From the NCBI GenBank assembly GCA_027214345.1, contig JAPWHR010000015.1, positions 1 through 64,000 of the forward strand: 64,000 nt of DNA. Reading direction: 5' to 3'. The notes beneath the pieces were generated by a model. It ran no database searches and had not been told where the DNA came from. It was given only the letters and a program-made list of their open reading frames with translations. Below are positions 53,138 to 62,917 of this stretch, piece after piece. Made by a program: the position numbers and the translations under genes. Positions within the stretch are counted from its first letter, which is position 1. The number at the start of each line of letters is the position of its first letter. The DNA is from Comamonadaceae bacterium G21597-S1 (lineage in GTDB: Bacteria; Pseudomonadota; Gammaproteobacteria; Burkholderiales; Burkholderiaceae_C).

Positions 53138-53689
53138 TCAGCGGCATTGCGGCGCAGCGGTGACCGCCAAGGGTGCTGCAGCGGCGTCCTTGGCCGAAAC
53201 AGTGGCGCCGTGAATGCCGTGGTGTTCGGCCAGATGATGCAGGATGGAGTAACAGTGCTCGGCCGACTCGGCATAGGCGCCATGGCACAGGTACTCGAAC
53301 TCGGTGTCCTGCATGGCATAGAAGCCGTGTGCCAGTTCTGCGGCCACCAGCACCCAGCCGTCGTCCGGACCGAGTTCGCGGTGGAACAACTGCCGGGCTT
53401 CGGATTGCGGATCGACGACGAAGTCGAGGATGCGGCCGGACACGACACGAATCAGCTTGGATTGGGCGTGTGGCGGCCGTTGCCAATGCATGCCGCGAAA
53501 GACGCCCGCGCGCGAGAACGAGCGCTTGAGCACGACGTCGCCATGTTCGTACAGCACATCGAGGTGGCCGCGCGTATCGGTGTAGCGGGTGGCGGTCTGG
53601 TTCAGCCAGACCAGGGGCAGCGTGGCAACGGGCTGGTCCGCTGCGCCGGGCATGGCGGCTTTCGCCCCGGAATCGGCCGGCAGGGTCAT
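53138..53689 (-). CDS. RmlC-like 3,5-epimerase family cupin
   Basis: The 183-residue cupin of the dTDP-4-dehydrorhamnose 3,5-epimerase family has a catalytic-His-like loop in [16 protein letters not shown], the [12 protein letters not shown] strand and [14 protein letters not shown]. The gene overlaps the end of gmd by 4 nt, so it probably acts on the GDP-4-keto-6-deoxymannose made by Gmd, unlike classical RmlC (inference). Confidence 0.85.
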   Translation of the reverse strand: MTLPADSGAKAAMPGAADQPVATLPLVWLNQTATRYTDTRGHLDVLYEHGDVVLKRSFSRAGVFRGMHWQRPPHAQSKLIRVVSGRILDFVVDPQSEARQLFHRELGPDDGWVLVAAELAHGFYAMQDTEFEYLCHGAYAESAEHCYSILHHLAEHHGIHGATVSAKDAAAAPLAVTAAPQCR

Positions 53690-54810
53690 GGCTGTTGCTT
53701 TGCGTTCTGTATCAGCACCGCGTGGCGGGCCTCTTGCAGGTCGGACTCGATCATCTCCTCGATCATCTGGTCCAGCGTGATTTCCGGTGCCCAACCCAGC
53801 TTGGCCCTCGCCTTGGACGGGTCGCCGAGCAGCGTCTCGACCTCGGTCGGCCGGAAATAGCGCGGATCGATGCGCAGGATCGTCATGCCCGGCTGCAGCG
53901 CGGGACAACGTTTCGCCGGCTGGTGCGTGAGGATGGCATCCACGATGCCGACCTCGTCCACGCCCTGGCCCTCCCAACGCAGCCGTATGCCGAGCTGCGC
54001 CGCGCTTTTCTCGACGAACTGGCGCACCGTGAATTGCACGCCGGTGGCAATGACGTAGTCGTCAGGTTCGTCCTGTTGAAGCATCAGCCACTGCATGCGC
54101 ACATAGTCCCGCGCATGACCCCAATCGCGCAGCGCATCCATGTTGCCCATGTACAGGCAGGGCTCCAGGCCTTGCGCGATATTGGCCAGGCCGCGCGTCA
54201 CCTTTCGCGTGACGAAGGTCTCGCCGCGGCGCTTGGACTCGTGGTTGAAAAGAATGCCGCTGCAGGCATACATGCCGTAGGCCTCGCGGTAGTTGATCGT
54301 GATCCAGTGTGCGTACAGCTTGGCCACCGCGTACGGGCTGCGCGGGTAGAACGGTGTCGACTCCTTTTGCGGCACCTCCTGCACGAAGCCGAACATCTCG
54401 CTCGTGCTGGCCTGGTAGAAGCGGGTTTTCTTCGTCATGCCCAGCAGCCGGATCGCCTCGAGCAGGCGCAGAGTGCCCATGGCGTCGACATCCGCCGTAT
54501 ATTCCGGACTCTCGAAGCTCACGGCCACGTGGCTCTGGGCACCGAGGTTATAGATTTCGTCGGGTTGGGTTTCCTGGATGATGCGCACCAGGTTGCTGGT
54601 ATCGGACAGATCACCGTAATGCAGCCGGAAATGCGGGTTATCCACATGCGGGTCTTCGTAGATATGGTCGACCCGCTGCGTGTTGAAGGAGCTCGCGCGC
54701 CGCTTGATTCCATGCACGATGTAGTTCTTTTCAAGCAGAAACTCGGCGAGGTAGGAGCCATCCTGGCCGGTGATGCCGGTTATCAGAGCTGTTTTCTGTG
54801 AATCTGCCAT
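53686..54810 (-). CDS. gmd: GDP-mannose 4,6-dehydratase
   Basis: The 374-residue extended SDR converts GDP-mannose to GDP-4-keto-6-deoxymannose. It has [39 protein letters not shown], the [10 protein letters not shown] block and the active-site [12 protein letters not shown]. It is complete over the usual length. No GDP-fucose synthase or GDP-rhamnose reductase of clear type is next to it, only the RmlC-like gene. Confidence 0.96.
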   Translation of the reverse strand: MADSQKTALITGITGQDGSYLAEFLLEKNYIVHGIKRRASSFNTQRVDHIYEDPHVDNPHFRLHYGDLSDTSNLVRIIQETQPDEIYNLGAQSHVAVSFESPEYTADVDAMGTLRLLEAIRLLGMTKKTRFYQASTSEMFGFVQEVPQKESTPFYPRSPYAVAKLYAHWITINYREAYGMYACSGILFNHESKRRGETFVTRKVTRGLANIAQGLEPCLYMGNMDALRDWGHARDYVRMQWLMLQQDEPDDYVIATGVQFTVRQFVEKSAAQLGIRLRWEGQGVDEVGIVDAILTHQPAKRCPALQPGMTILRIDPRYFRPTEVETLLGDPSKARAKLGWAPEITLDQMIEEMIESDLQEARHAVLIQNAKQQP

Positions 54811-54881
54811 GGAGTACTCGAATTACCCGGTATGAATATTGATGGATAGGGTCGCCGATAAGCCGCCTGGCCCTGGTATTT

Positions 54882-55766
54882 TCAGTTGCCTGGAGGCACC
54901 GCATGCGCGGATGCCGGCGTTCCGTCGGTGCGCAGCGCAGAACGCAGGCGAGCAATGGTCGCGGCGTTGTGCGGTGCATGCAGGGCCCGCACAAGCAGGT
55001 GCCGCAACAGGACGCCGATCAGCAGCAGCAAGAAGGTGGCGACGGTCATCAGCACGGCAAAGTTGGCCTTTCCGGCTGGATCCGCGCGCGCTGGCAGCGA
55101 CGGCGGTTGCTTGACCACATCGCGTGAAATGCCTTGCAGCGTGCGCGGAATACTCTGTGCTTCACCGAAGTATCGCGACTGCAACTCTCCCAGCGACACG
55201 AGCGTCAGGCCGCGATCGCCTCGCGATACCTGGCCGTCGAAGTAGGTAGGCGATTCAGAGGTCAGGCGCGTCATGAGCTGCTCGATGGATTTCAAGCTCT
55301 TTTGCACGTATTGCAGCCGGTTCTGCAACTCCGCCTGTTCCTGTGCGCCGGGAATCGTGGTCAATCGCCAGGCGTCGATCACGGCATTGGCCAGCGTCTG
55401 CGCCTGCGCAGGAGACTCCGCGCTCACCTGCAGCCACAAGAGGCCGTCCTTGCCTGGTTTTGCGCGGAACCGGCTGGCCAGTACGTCGCGTGCATCCTGC
55501 AGGGGCATGTCCTTGGCCAGGCCTTGATTCTGTATGACGGTGTCCAGCACGAGAGGCGTCGACATGATCATCGCCGCCTGCTTGGATGCCGACTCCGACA
55601 GCGACAGGATCGCCTCGCTCGTATAGGAAGGCGGCTTGAAGTATGCGGTGGCAAAGGCGACTACGCCAACGGCCAGAGGCACGCCGGTGAGCAACCGGAT
55701 GTGCCGCAGGATGGCGATGAGCAACTCCAGAAGTCCAAGCGTCTCCGTTTTAGAACGGTTTTCCAT
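54882..55766 (-). CDS. Wzz-like chain-length determinant protein
   Basis: The 294-residue protein has two membrane helices (about 22-44 and about 245-268) around a periplasmic, coiled-coil-rich domain, the standard polysaccharide co-polymerase layout. KQPPSLPARADPAGK before the second helix is a proline-rich motif of Wzz. It sets the chain length of Wzy products. It is the first gene of the minus-strand surface cluster; AGGA lies 6 nt before the ATG. Confidence 0.88.
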   Translation of the reverse strand: MENRSKTETLGLLELLIAILRHIRLLTGVPLAVGVVAFATAYFKPPSYTSEAILSLSESASKQAAMIMSTPLVLDTVIQNQGLAKDMPLQDARDVLASRFRAKPGKDGLLWLQVSAESPAQAQTLANAVIDAWRLTTIPGAQEQAELQNRLQYVQKSLKSIEQLMTRLTSESPTYFDGQVSRGDRGLTLVSLGELQSRYFGEAQSIPRTLQGISRDVVKQPPSLPARADPAGKANFAVLMTVATFLLLLIGVLLRHLLVRALHAPHNAATIARLRSALRTDGTPASAHAVPPGN

Positions 55767-56060
55767 TGTGATCCTGCCCTTAGAAGGACGCATTATCCCC
55801 CAAGACCACAGCCGCTCCAGGCTGGTACGCGCTCTGGTGGATCATGCCGCCACCGGGTTCGGCAGGGCGGTGTCGGGCTCCCAGCCGATCTTGCGACCGG
55901 TGTTCGCGATGGCGCTGCGACAGGCGGTCGGCCGTGATGAACTTCTGGAGTTTCCGGTTTCCAGGTCGCAGATCACTAGAATCGGCCAATACCAAAAAAA
56001 ACGAGCGGCCTGGTATTGGACGCATGACGGGAGTTATTGCATCAATATGGAGATCTAACC
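55767..56060. promoter_or_regulatory. Divergent control region with 9-bp inverted repeat
   Basis: The 294-nt gap separates the wzz and H-NS-like genes, which are transcribed in opposite directions. CCAATACCA (55986-55994) and TGGTATTGG (56011-56019) form a perfect inverted repeat across a 16-nt spacer, about 42 nt before the H-NS-like ATG. It may be an operator; no unambiguous -35/-10 pair could be assigned. Confidence 0.55.
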
Positions 56061-56426
56061 ATGGGTAATTTGCTGGATATTCAAAGCCAGATCGAGAAAC
56101 TACAAAAACAGGCCAACGATATTCGCACGCGGGAATTCGATAAAACCGTGCAGGAGATCCTTGCCAAGATGCAGGCATTCGGAATTACCGTCAAGGACCT
56201 GCAGGCAGCCACCTCGCGTGGCGCCAAGGCCGGTGGTGCCCGCAAGCGTCAGGCGGCAGCGAGCGCCAAAGGGGGCAAGGCCAGCAAGATGGCCGGGACC
56301 ACCGTCGCGCCCAAGTACCGCGGCCCGAACGGAGAGACCTGGAGCGGTCGCGGACTGATGCCACGCTGGATGAGCCAGCTGGTGGATCAGGGAGCCAAGA
56401 AGGAAGACTTTGCGATTGGAGCGTGA
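56061..56426 (+). CDS. H-NS family DNA-binding protein
   Basis: The 121-residue nucleoid protein has an N-terminal coiled-coil oligomerisation region (IQSQIEKLQKQANDIRTREF) and a basic Ala/Lys-rich linker. The C-terminal DNA-binding domain ends GPNGETWSGRGLMPRWM, the usual Burkholderiales H-NS-like motif. The ATG at 56061 is preferred. Its gene is immediately followed, after 10 nt, by the ligase/polymerase gene, so it may silence or tune the surface cluster (inference). Confidence 0.92.
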   Translation: MGNLLDIQSQIEKLQKQANDIRTREFDKTVQEILAKMQAFGITVKDLQAATSRGAKAGGARKRQAAASAKGGKASKMAGTTVAPKYRGPNGETWSGRGLMPRWMSQLVDQGAKKEDFAIGA

Positions 56427-56436
56427 TTCCCTTGCG

Positions 56437-57681
56437 ATGACAGTTTCCGAGGCTGGCCGTCGCGCCGGCCTGCGTGAGCGGATGGTGGCGGTGGCGGCAT
56501 GTTGCTGGGGCCTGAGCGCCTTCCTGCCAGTCGGGGTGATGTACCTCAATCTGCTGATCATGCTGCTGGTGCTGGGCCTGCAGCCTGACCGCCGGCACCG
56601 ATGGTCGCGTCTGCGTCAAACCGCCGTGGCGATTCCGATGGCATTGCTGCTGCTGTGGTCGTTGCTGGTCGTGCTGGCCGGCCCCTGGTATCCCGATACC
56701 GCCACGCGCCTGTTCCACCTGGTGCGCGTCGCGCTCATCATCACGGTCGGATTGATGCTCAGCAATGCGGAGGCGCGCCTGGCGATCATGGCTTTTCTCG
56801 CCAGCGCTATCGTCGCGGTCCTGATCGTCGTCGCTCACCGAATCTGGGGCCTGCCGGACTGGGCCATCTGGAGCAGCCTGCTGACCTCGCGCAACAACTT
56901 CAGCAGCGGCAACATGATCGTGCTGGCCAGTGCGAGCGGCGTTTTCTGGTGGATGGCCACGCAGTCGCGATTGGACACGACCCGGCGCGCTGCCGCCATT
57001 GCGGCGGGCCTGGCCACGACCGCCACCGTGGCCATGCACGCACAGTCACGCAATGCCCAGCTGCTGATGGCGGTGCTGTTGCTGGTCGTGGTGGTGTGCC
57101 GCTTTCGCACCTGGCGCGCCGCCGCTGGTGGTGCGGCTGCCGTGCTGGTTTTGGCCGCGGGAGCCTGGTCGTTGTCGCCGACGGTGCACGATCGATTCGC
57201 CGAACTGGCCAGCGACGTGCGGGGTGTGCAGACCGAATCGGACGCGGTCACCAGTATCGGCTTGCGTTGGCGCATGGCGCAGGAGGCGGTTGTCGCAATC
57301 GGCGAGAATCCCCTGATGGGGACCGGGCTGGGCAGCTGGTTGCCACGCTGGCACCTGGCGTGGGCCGGGTTTGCCGACCGGCTGCCGCCGGATACACCCC
57401 CCCATCTTGCCGATACGAACAATCCGCACAATGACTTTCTGCTCACAGGCATGGAAACGGGGGTACCCGGCATGCTGATCCTGATCTGGCTGCTGCTGGC
57501 CTTTGTCGCAACTGGCTGGCGCCGACATTCGCTCGCAGGTGGCGTCACGGTCGTATTCGGGGTGGCCGTCATGGTCACGGCCGCAGTCAATGCCCCGCTG
57601 CGTGATGCGGCGCTGGGGTCGACATTGCTGTGGTTACTGGCTGTCAGCGTCGCCTGGCATCGGGGCGCGGACCATGCGTAA
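56437..57681 (+). CDS. O-antigen ligase/polymerase family protein (WaaL/Wzy_C type)
   Basis: The 414-residue membrane protein has about 11 helices and the signature periplasmic loop before the C-terminus (NPLMGTGLGSWLPRWHLAW to DTNNPHNDFLLTGMETGVPG), with the conserved His of ligases in NNPHNDFL. It joins polysaccharide to lipid A core, or serves as polymerase. The ATG at 56437 (10 nt after the H-NS stop) was chosen, although a TTG at 56410 overlaps the stop. Confidence 0.9.
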   Translation: MTVSEAGRRAGLRERMVAVAACCWGLSAFLPVGVMYLNLLIMLLVLGLQPDRRHRWSRLRQTAVAIPMALLLLWSLLVVLAGPWYPDTATRLFHLVRVALIITVGLMLSNAEARLAIMAFLASAIVAVLIVVAHRIWGLPDWAIWSSLLTSRNNFSSGNMIVLASASGVFWWMATQSRLDTTRRAAAIAAGLATTATVAMHAQSRNAQLLMAVLLLVVVVCRFRTWRAAAGGAAAVLVLAAGAWSLSPTVHDRFAELASDVRGVQTESDAVTSIGLRWRMAQEAVVAIGENPLMGTGLGSWLPRWHLAWAGFADRLPPDTPPHLADTNNPHNDFLLTGMETGVPGMLILIWLLLAFVATGWRRHSLAGGVTVVFGVAVMVTAAVNAPLRDAALGSTLLWLLAVSVAWHRGADHA

Positions 57682-59551
57682 CATGATCATCGGTTGGCCG
57701 CGGCTAGGCAAACAGCTCGCCGTCATTGTCCTGGACATCGCGTTGGCCACGGTGGCGACCTGGGTCGCGTTCAGCTTGCGACTCGACTATCTGCACTGGC
57801 CGACCGACGCGCAGTGGTGGGCATATGCGTTGACGCCGGCATTGGCCATTCCCATTTTCGTGCGTTTCGGCCTGTACCGCGCCATCTTCCGCTACACCGG
57901 CATGGATGCGTTGATGGCGATCGTCAAGGCGGTCATGCTGTACGGTGCGATCCTGTTCGCCATCCTGCTTTGGCAACGCTGGCCTGGTGTGCCGCGCAGC
58001 ATGGGCGTGTTGCAACCGCTCGTGTTCCTGCTTCTGGTGGCCGGCAGCCGGATGCTGGCGCGCGCGTGGTTGTCGCGAGCCGGGCGCCATGGGCTGGAGT
58101 ACGAGGGACGCTTGCTGATCTACGGCGCCGGCGAGTCTGGCGTGCAGACGGCGGCTGCCATCGGCAATGCCCACCAGTACAAGTTGCTGGGTTTTGTCGA
58201 CGACGATCCTCGCAAGACTGGGCGCAGCATCAATGGAGCCGTGGTCTATCCGGCCAGCAAGATCTCCGAACTGGTCCGCAACCGCGGCGTCACCGACATC
58301 CTGCTGGCCCTTCCCAGCGTGTCGCGCGCACGCCGCAATACCATCATCGAAAGCCTGCGCTCGGTACCGGTGCATATCCGTACCCTGCCCGGCATTTCCG
58401 ATCTGACCAGCGGACGCATCACGGTGCGCGACTTCAAGGAACTCGACGTCGAGGACCTGCTTGGCCGCGATCCCGTCATTCCCGACCCGTCCATCGCCAC
58501 CCGCTCGACCACCGACCGCGTGGTGCTGGTCACCGGCGCCGGCGGCAGCATCGGCAGTGAGTTGTGCCGCCAGATTGCACTCGAGCAGCCGGCACAGCTG
58601 GTGCTGTTCGACCACAACGAATACGGCCTGTACACGATCCACCAGGAACTGCTGGCGCTGTGTGCGGCCAAGCGGCTCGACGTCAACATCGTCGCGCTGC
58701 TGGGCAGCGTCGCGAATCCGCAGCGCCTGCATGACGTGTTCGGTCGTTATCGTCCGAACTGGGTCTACCATGCGGCGGCCTACAAGCACGTGCCGCTGGT
58801 CGAGAGCAATCCGGCCGAGGGCATCATGAACAACGTGTTCGGCACGCTCAATGTGGCGCGCGCGGCGGTCGAGAGCCACGTCGCCAACATGGTGCTGGTG
58901 TCCACCGACAAGGCGGTGCGGCCGACCAACGTGATGGGTGCCAGCAAGCGCATGGCCGAGCTGGTGCTGCAGGCCATGGCGGCCGCCAACGGCAAGACGC
59001 GCTTTTGCATGGTGCGTTTCGGCAACGTGCTCGGCTCCAGCGGCAGCGTGGTGCCGCTGTTCCGTTCGCAGCTGGCCAGCGGCGGGCCGCTGACCGTGAC
59101 CCATCCCGAGGTGACACGGTATTTCATGACGATTCCCGAGGCGGCGCAGCTGGTGCTGTATGCCGGCGCCATGGCCAAGGGGGGCGAGGTGTTCGTGCTC
59201 GACATGGGCGAGCCGGTCAGGATCATGGACCTGGCCCGTCGCATGATCGAGCTGTCCGGCCTGACGGCGCGCGACGAAAACGCGCCCGATGGCGATATCG
59301 CGATCAAGATCACCGGGTTGCGGCCGGGCGAAAAGCTCTACGAGGAACTGCTGATCGGCGACGATCCCTCGCCGACCGACCACCCGCGCATCATGAAGGC
59401 GCACGAGGAGTTCCTGCCCTGGAAGGAGCTCGAGGCGCAACTCGAACTGCTGCGCGAAGCCGCCCTGCGCGACGACGTGGACGGCATCAAGTCCGTGCTG
59501 ACGACCTGCGTGCATGGTTACGTGGAGTCCGCGTTCGGCGTTCTGAAGTGA
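57674..59551 (+). CDS. WbpM/PglF-type membrane nucleotide-sugar 4,6-dehydratase
   Basis: The 625-residue protein has four N-terminal membrane helices (to about residue 120), a first Rossmann fold (LIYGAGESGVQTA), and the catalytic SDR domain beginning VLVTGAGGSIGSELCRQ. It carries STDKAVRPTNVMGASKRM, the WbpM-type variant active site in which Met replaces Tyr. It makes UDP-4-keto-6-deoxy-GlcNAc for QuiNAc, FucNAc or bacillosamine. The gene overlaps the ligase gene by 8 nt. Confidence 0.94.
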   Translation: MRNMIIGWPRLGKQLAVIVLDIALATVATWVAFSLRLDYLHWPTDAQWWAYALTPALAIPIFVRFGLYRAIFRYTGMDALMAIVKAVMLYGAILFAILLWQRWPGVPRSMGVLQPLVFLLLVAGSRMLARAWLSRAGRHGLEYEGRLLIYGAGESGVQTAAAIGNAHQYKLLGFVDDDPRKTGRSINGAVVYPASKISELVRNRGVTDILLALPSVSRARRNTIIESLRSVPVHIRTLPGISDLTSGRITVRDFKELDVEDLLGRDPVIPDPSIATRSTTDRVVLVTGAGGSIGSELCRQIALEQPAQLVLFDHNEYGLYTIHQELLALCAAKRLDVNIVALLGSVANPQRLHDVFGRYRPNWVYHAAAYKHVPLVESNPAEGIMNNVFGTLNVARAAVESHVANMVLVSTDKAVRPTNVMGASKRMAELVLQAMAAANGKTRFCMVRFGNVLGSSGSVVPLFRSQLASGGPLTVTHPEVTRYFMTIPEAAQLVLYAGAMAKGGEVFVLDMGEPVRIMDLARRMIELSGLTARDENAPDGDIAIKITGLRPGEKLYEELLIGDDPSPTDHPRIMKAHEEFLPWKELEAQLELLREAALRDDVDGIKSVLTTCVHGYVESAFGVLK

Positions 59552-59560
59552 GCGCGCTGA

Positions 59561-60499
<939 letters not shown>

Positions 60500-60631
60500 A
60501 CGCACCCGGCTCCGGCGCGCGGCGGCTCGCGCCCGGGCGTGCCGCACGCGCCGGTGGCTGCGGCTCTGCCAGTGAGGGTTTGCCCCTAGATGGCGCTATG
60601 CGAGAATAAAAATCCCATCGCCGCCGCCACC

Positions 60632-61306
60632 ATGCCAGACGCCCCGAACAGTCTCAGCGCATCCGATCCGGACGGCACTGCCGTACCCGTCGTGCGCAAG
60701 CGGCCCAAGCCCGGCGAGCGGCGGATCCAGATCCTGCAGGCGCTGGCCGAGATGCTCGAACAACCCGACGCGGATCGCATCACGACGGCGGCCCTGGCGG
60801 CCCGGCTGGGCGTCAGCGAAGCCGCCTTGTACCGGCATTTCGCCAGCAAGGCGCAGATGTTCGAGGGCCTGATCGAATTCATCGAGCACAGTGTGTTCAC
60901 GCTGGTCAACCAGGTCGCCGACCGTGCACTGGCCGGCACCGATGGCGCCGCTGCCCCCGCGCCGGTGGTGCCGCGCCATGCCGGCACCATGATTGCGATG
61001 GTGCTGCAGTTCGCCGAGAAGAATCCCGGCATGACTCGCGTCATGGTCGGTGACGCGCTGGTGTTCGAGAACGCGCGGCTGCAGCAGCGCATGAATCAAT
61101 TCTTCGACAAGCTCGAAGCCACGCTGCGCCAGAGCCTGCGCTCCGTCGTCGAAGGCAGTGGCAGCGACACGCCCAGTGTCGACGCGCAGGTCATGGCCTC
61201 GGCGTTGACGGCCTTTCTCGTCGGGCGGCTGCATCGGTTTGCGCGTTCGGGTTTCAAGCGCCTGCCTTCCGAACATCTCGACGCCAGCCTCGCGCTGATC
61301 CTGTAG
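60632..61306 (+). CDS. slmA: Nucleoid occlusion factor SlmA (TetR-fold)
   Basis: The 224-residue regulator has an N-terminal HTH in ITTAALAARLGVSEAALYRHFASKAQMFEGLIEFIE, the SlmA-type turn with the phrase YRHFASK, and a helical C-terminal domain. SlmA binds DNA and blocks FtsZ ring formation over the nucleoid. The ATG at 60632 is preferred over one at 60590 because the intervening 14 residues are unlike the family. Position after argB agrees with other beta genomes. Confidence 0.9.
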   Translation: MPDAPNSLSASDPDGTAVPVVRKRPKPGERRIQILQALAEMLEQPDADRITTAALAARLGVSEAALYRHFASKAQMFEGLIEFIEHSVFTLVNQVADRALAGTDGAAAPAPVVPRHAGTMIAMVLQFAEKNPGMTRVMVGDALVFENARLQQRMNQFFDKLEATLRQSLRSVVEGSGSDTPSVDAQVMASALTAFLVGRLHRFARSGFKRLPSEHLDASLALIL

Positions 61307-61338
61307 CGGCCGGCGCGCGTTGCGCCGCGGCGCAGCGG

Positions 61339-61692
61339 TCATCGCGCCCGCGCGCTCACCAGGTTGTGGGTGTGCACATGTTCCCCGGCTTCGATGGCCC
61401 GTGTGGCACGTCCGATCGCCTCGCCGTACTTGACGACCACCTCGTCCCGCGCAATCGCGCGCAGCGCGAACTTGTGGCACAGGGCAATCGGCTCGCGCAG
61501 CGTGACGCGGGTGTCCGCCAACCCGGTGCCGTGCGCGCGGACCTGGCTGCCGGCGTCCAGGGCGCGCAAGGCCGTGGCAACGTTGTCGTGTGTGTGCAGC
61601 ACCAGGGCTTGCGCCGCGGCGCTGGCCGGTGCGTCGGTTGCGTTGCGCTGGGCCGCGTGCGATGCGGGGGAGAGCGATTCGAGATGGTTCAC
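61339..61692 (-). CDS. UxaA-family dehydratase N-terminal (SAF) subunit
   Basis: The 117-residue protein is the SAF-domain part of the altronate/galactarate dehydratase (UxaA) family, with ALVLHTHDNVATALRALDAG and a C-terminal metal-binding His pair in EHVHTHNL. In UxaA the two domains are one protein; here they are split into two genes with a 4-nt overlap (61689-61692). The pair also resembles sulfolactate sulfo-lyase subunits (SuyA/SuyB). Confidence 0.84.
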   Translation of the reverse strand: MNHLESLSPASHAAQRNATDAPASAAAQALVLHTHDNVATALRALDAGSQVRAHGTGLADTRVTLREPIALCHKFALRAIARDEVVVKYGEAIGRATRAIEAGEHVHTHNLVSARAR

Positions 61693-62852
61693 AGGGCTTC
61701 TCCCAGGCGGCTGACGACTTCATCGCCTTCCCCGAGCACCTCGCCCCAGGTCAGGCTGCCACTGGCGACGTCCACCAGCAACTCCAGCAACTCGCGCGCC
61801 GCGTCGTCCGGCGTGCAGGAGCCGCGCAGCACGGCGCTGGCGTCAAAGTCGAGCTGCTCGTGCAGTCGCTGCGTGGCCTGTGGATTGGCCGACAGCTTGA
61901 TCGTCGGCGCCAGCAGGCTGACATAACTGTTGCCAACCCCGGTGGAGAACAGCAGCAGCTGTGCGCCCGCCGCCACGAAGCCGGTCAGCGACTCCGGCGA
62001 ATACGCCGGCGCGTCCATCGCGTACAGGCCCTTCTGCGCCGGCGCTTCAGCGTAGGCCAGCACGCCAGTGATCGGCGATGTGCCGCTCTTGGCGATCGCG
62101 CCCAGCGACTTCTCCTCGATGGTGGACAGGCCGGCCGCAATGTTGGTCGGCCCCGGGTTGTTGCCCAGCAGGTCGACCCCCTGGCGCGTCGCCAAGGCCT
62201 CGCGGCGCAGCACCGCCTGGCGCACGGCCTCGGCCACCGCCGGCGTCGCGGCACGGCGCGCCAGCAGGTGTTCGGCGCCCAGCCATTCCAGCGTCTCGCC
62301 GAACACCGCGCTGCCGCCTTGGCCGACGATGGCATCGGTGAGCCTGCCGATCAGCGGGTTGGCGACGATGCCCGAACTCGGGTCGGAACGCCCGCATTCG
62401 AGTCCGACGAACAGCTGCGACAGCGGCAGCGGCACACGCCGCTGGCGCGACAGCTCCCGGTGTAGCCGCGCGCCGGCGCGGATGGCGCGGTCGCTCAGGC
62501 TCAGGCTGTCGTGGTCGCAGTCGTCCAGGCAGATCGAGGCCAGCGGCGCGCCGCGTGCCTCGATCGCCCGCGCCAGCGTGCGCAGCTTGGGCGGGTCGCT
62601 GCCGATCAGCAACACGGCGCCGACGTTCGGATTGCAGGCCAGCCCCGTCAACGCGCGCATGTGCAGTGCATGGTCGTCGCCGATCAGGCCGCCGCCATAC
62701 GGCATCGTCACCAGCCGCGTGCCGGGCAAGGCCTGCGCCACCCGCCGTGCCGCCGGCCCGGTGAGGCCGGCGACCGACAACACCAGCAAATGGTTGCGTA
62801 CGCCGGCGGCCCCGTTGGCGCGCGCATAACCGAGGAATTGCGGATCCGTCAT
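61689..62852 (-). CDS. UxaA-family dehydratase C-terminal (catalytic) subunit
   Basis: The 387-residue protein has the characteristic LECGRSDPSSGIVANPLIGR motif of UxaA/GarD and the metal-contacting Asp/His pattern in VLLIGSDPPKL to CLDDCDHDS. It would dehydrate a sugar acid with the small SAF subunit, or eliminate sulfite if SuyB-like. The start at 62852 is 9 nt after an alternative ATG at 62861. It lies downstream of the sulfatase gene. Confidence 0.86.
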   Translation of the reverse strand: MTDPQFLGYARANGAAGVRNHLLVLSVAGLTGPAARRVAQALPGTRLVTMPYGGGLIGDDHALHMRALTGLACNPNVGAVLLIGSDPPKLRTLARAIEARGAPLASICLDDCDHDSLSLSDRAIRAGARLHRELSRQRRVPLPLSQLFVGLECGRSDPSSGIVANPLIGRLTDAIVGQGGSAVFGETLEWLGAEHLLARRAATPAVAEAVRQAVLRREALATRQGVDLLGNNPGPTNIAAGLSTIEEKSLGAIAKSGTSPITGVLAYAEAPAQKGLYAMDAPAYSPESLTGFVAAGAQLLLFSTGVGNSYVSLLAPTIKLSANPQATQRLHEQLDFDASAVLRGSCTPDDAARELLELLVDVASGSLTWGEVLGEGDEVVSRLGEAL

Positions 62853-62917
62853 GGGCTGCATTGTGCGGCAGGGCGCACGCGCCAGGGCTGGACTGCCGGT
62901 CGGCAGGTGCCCGGGCT

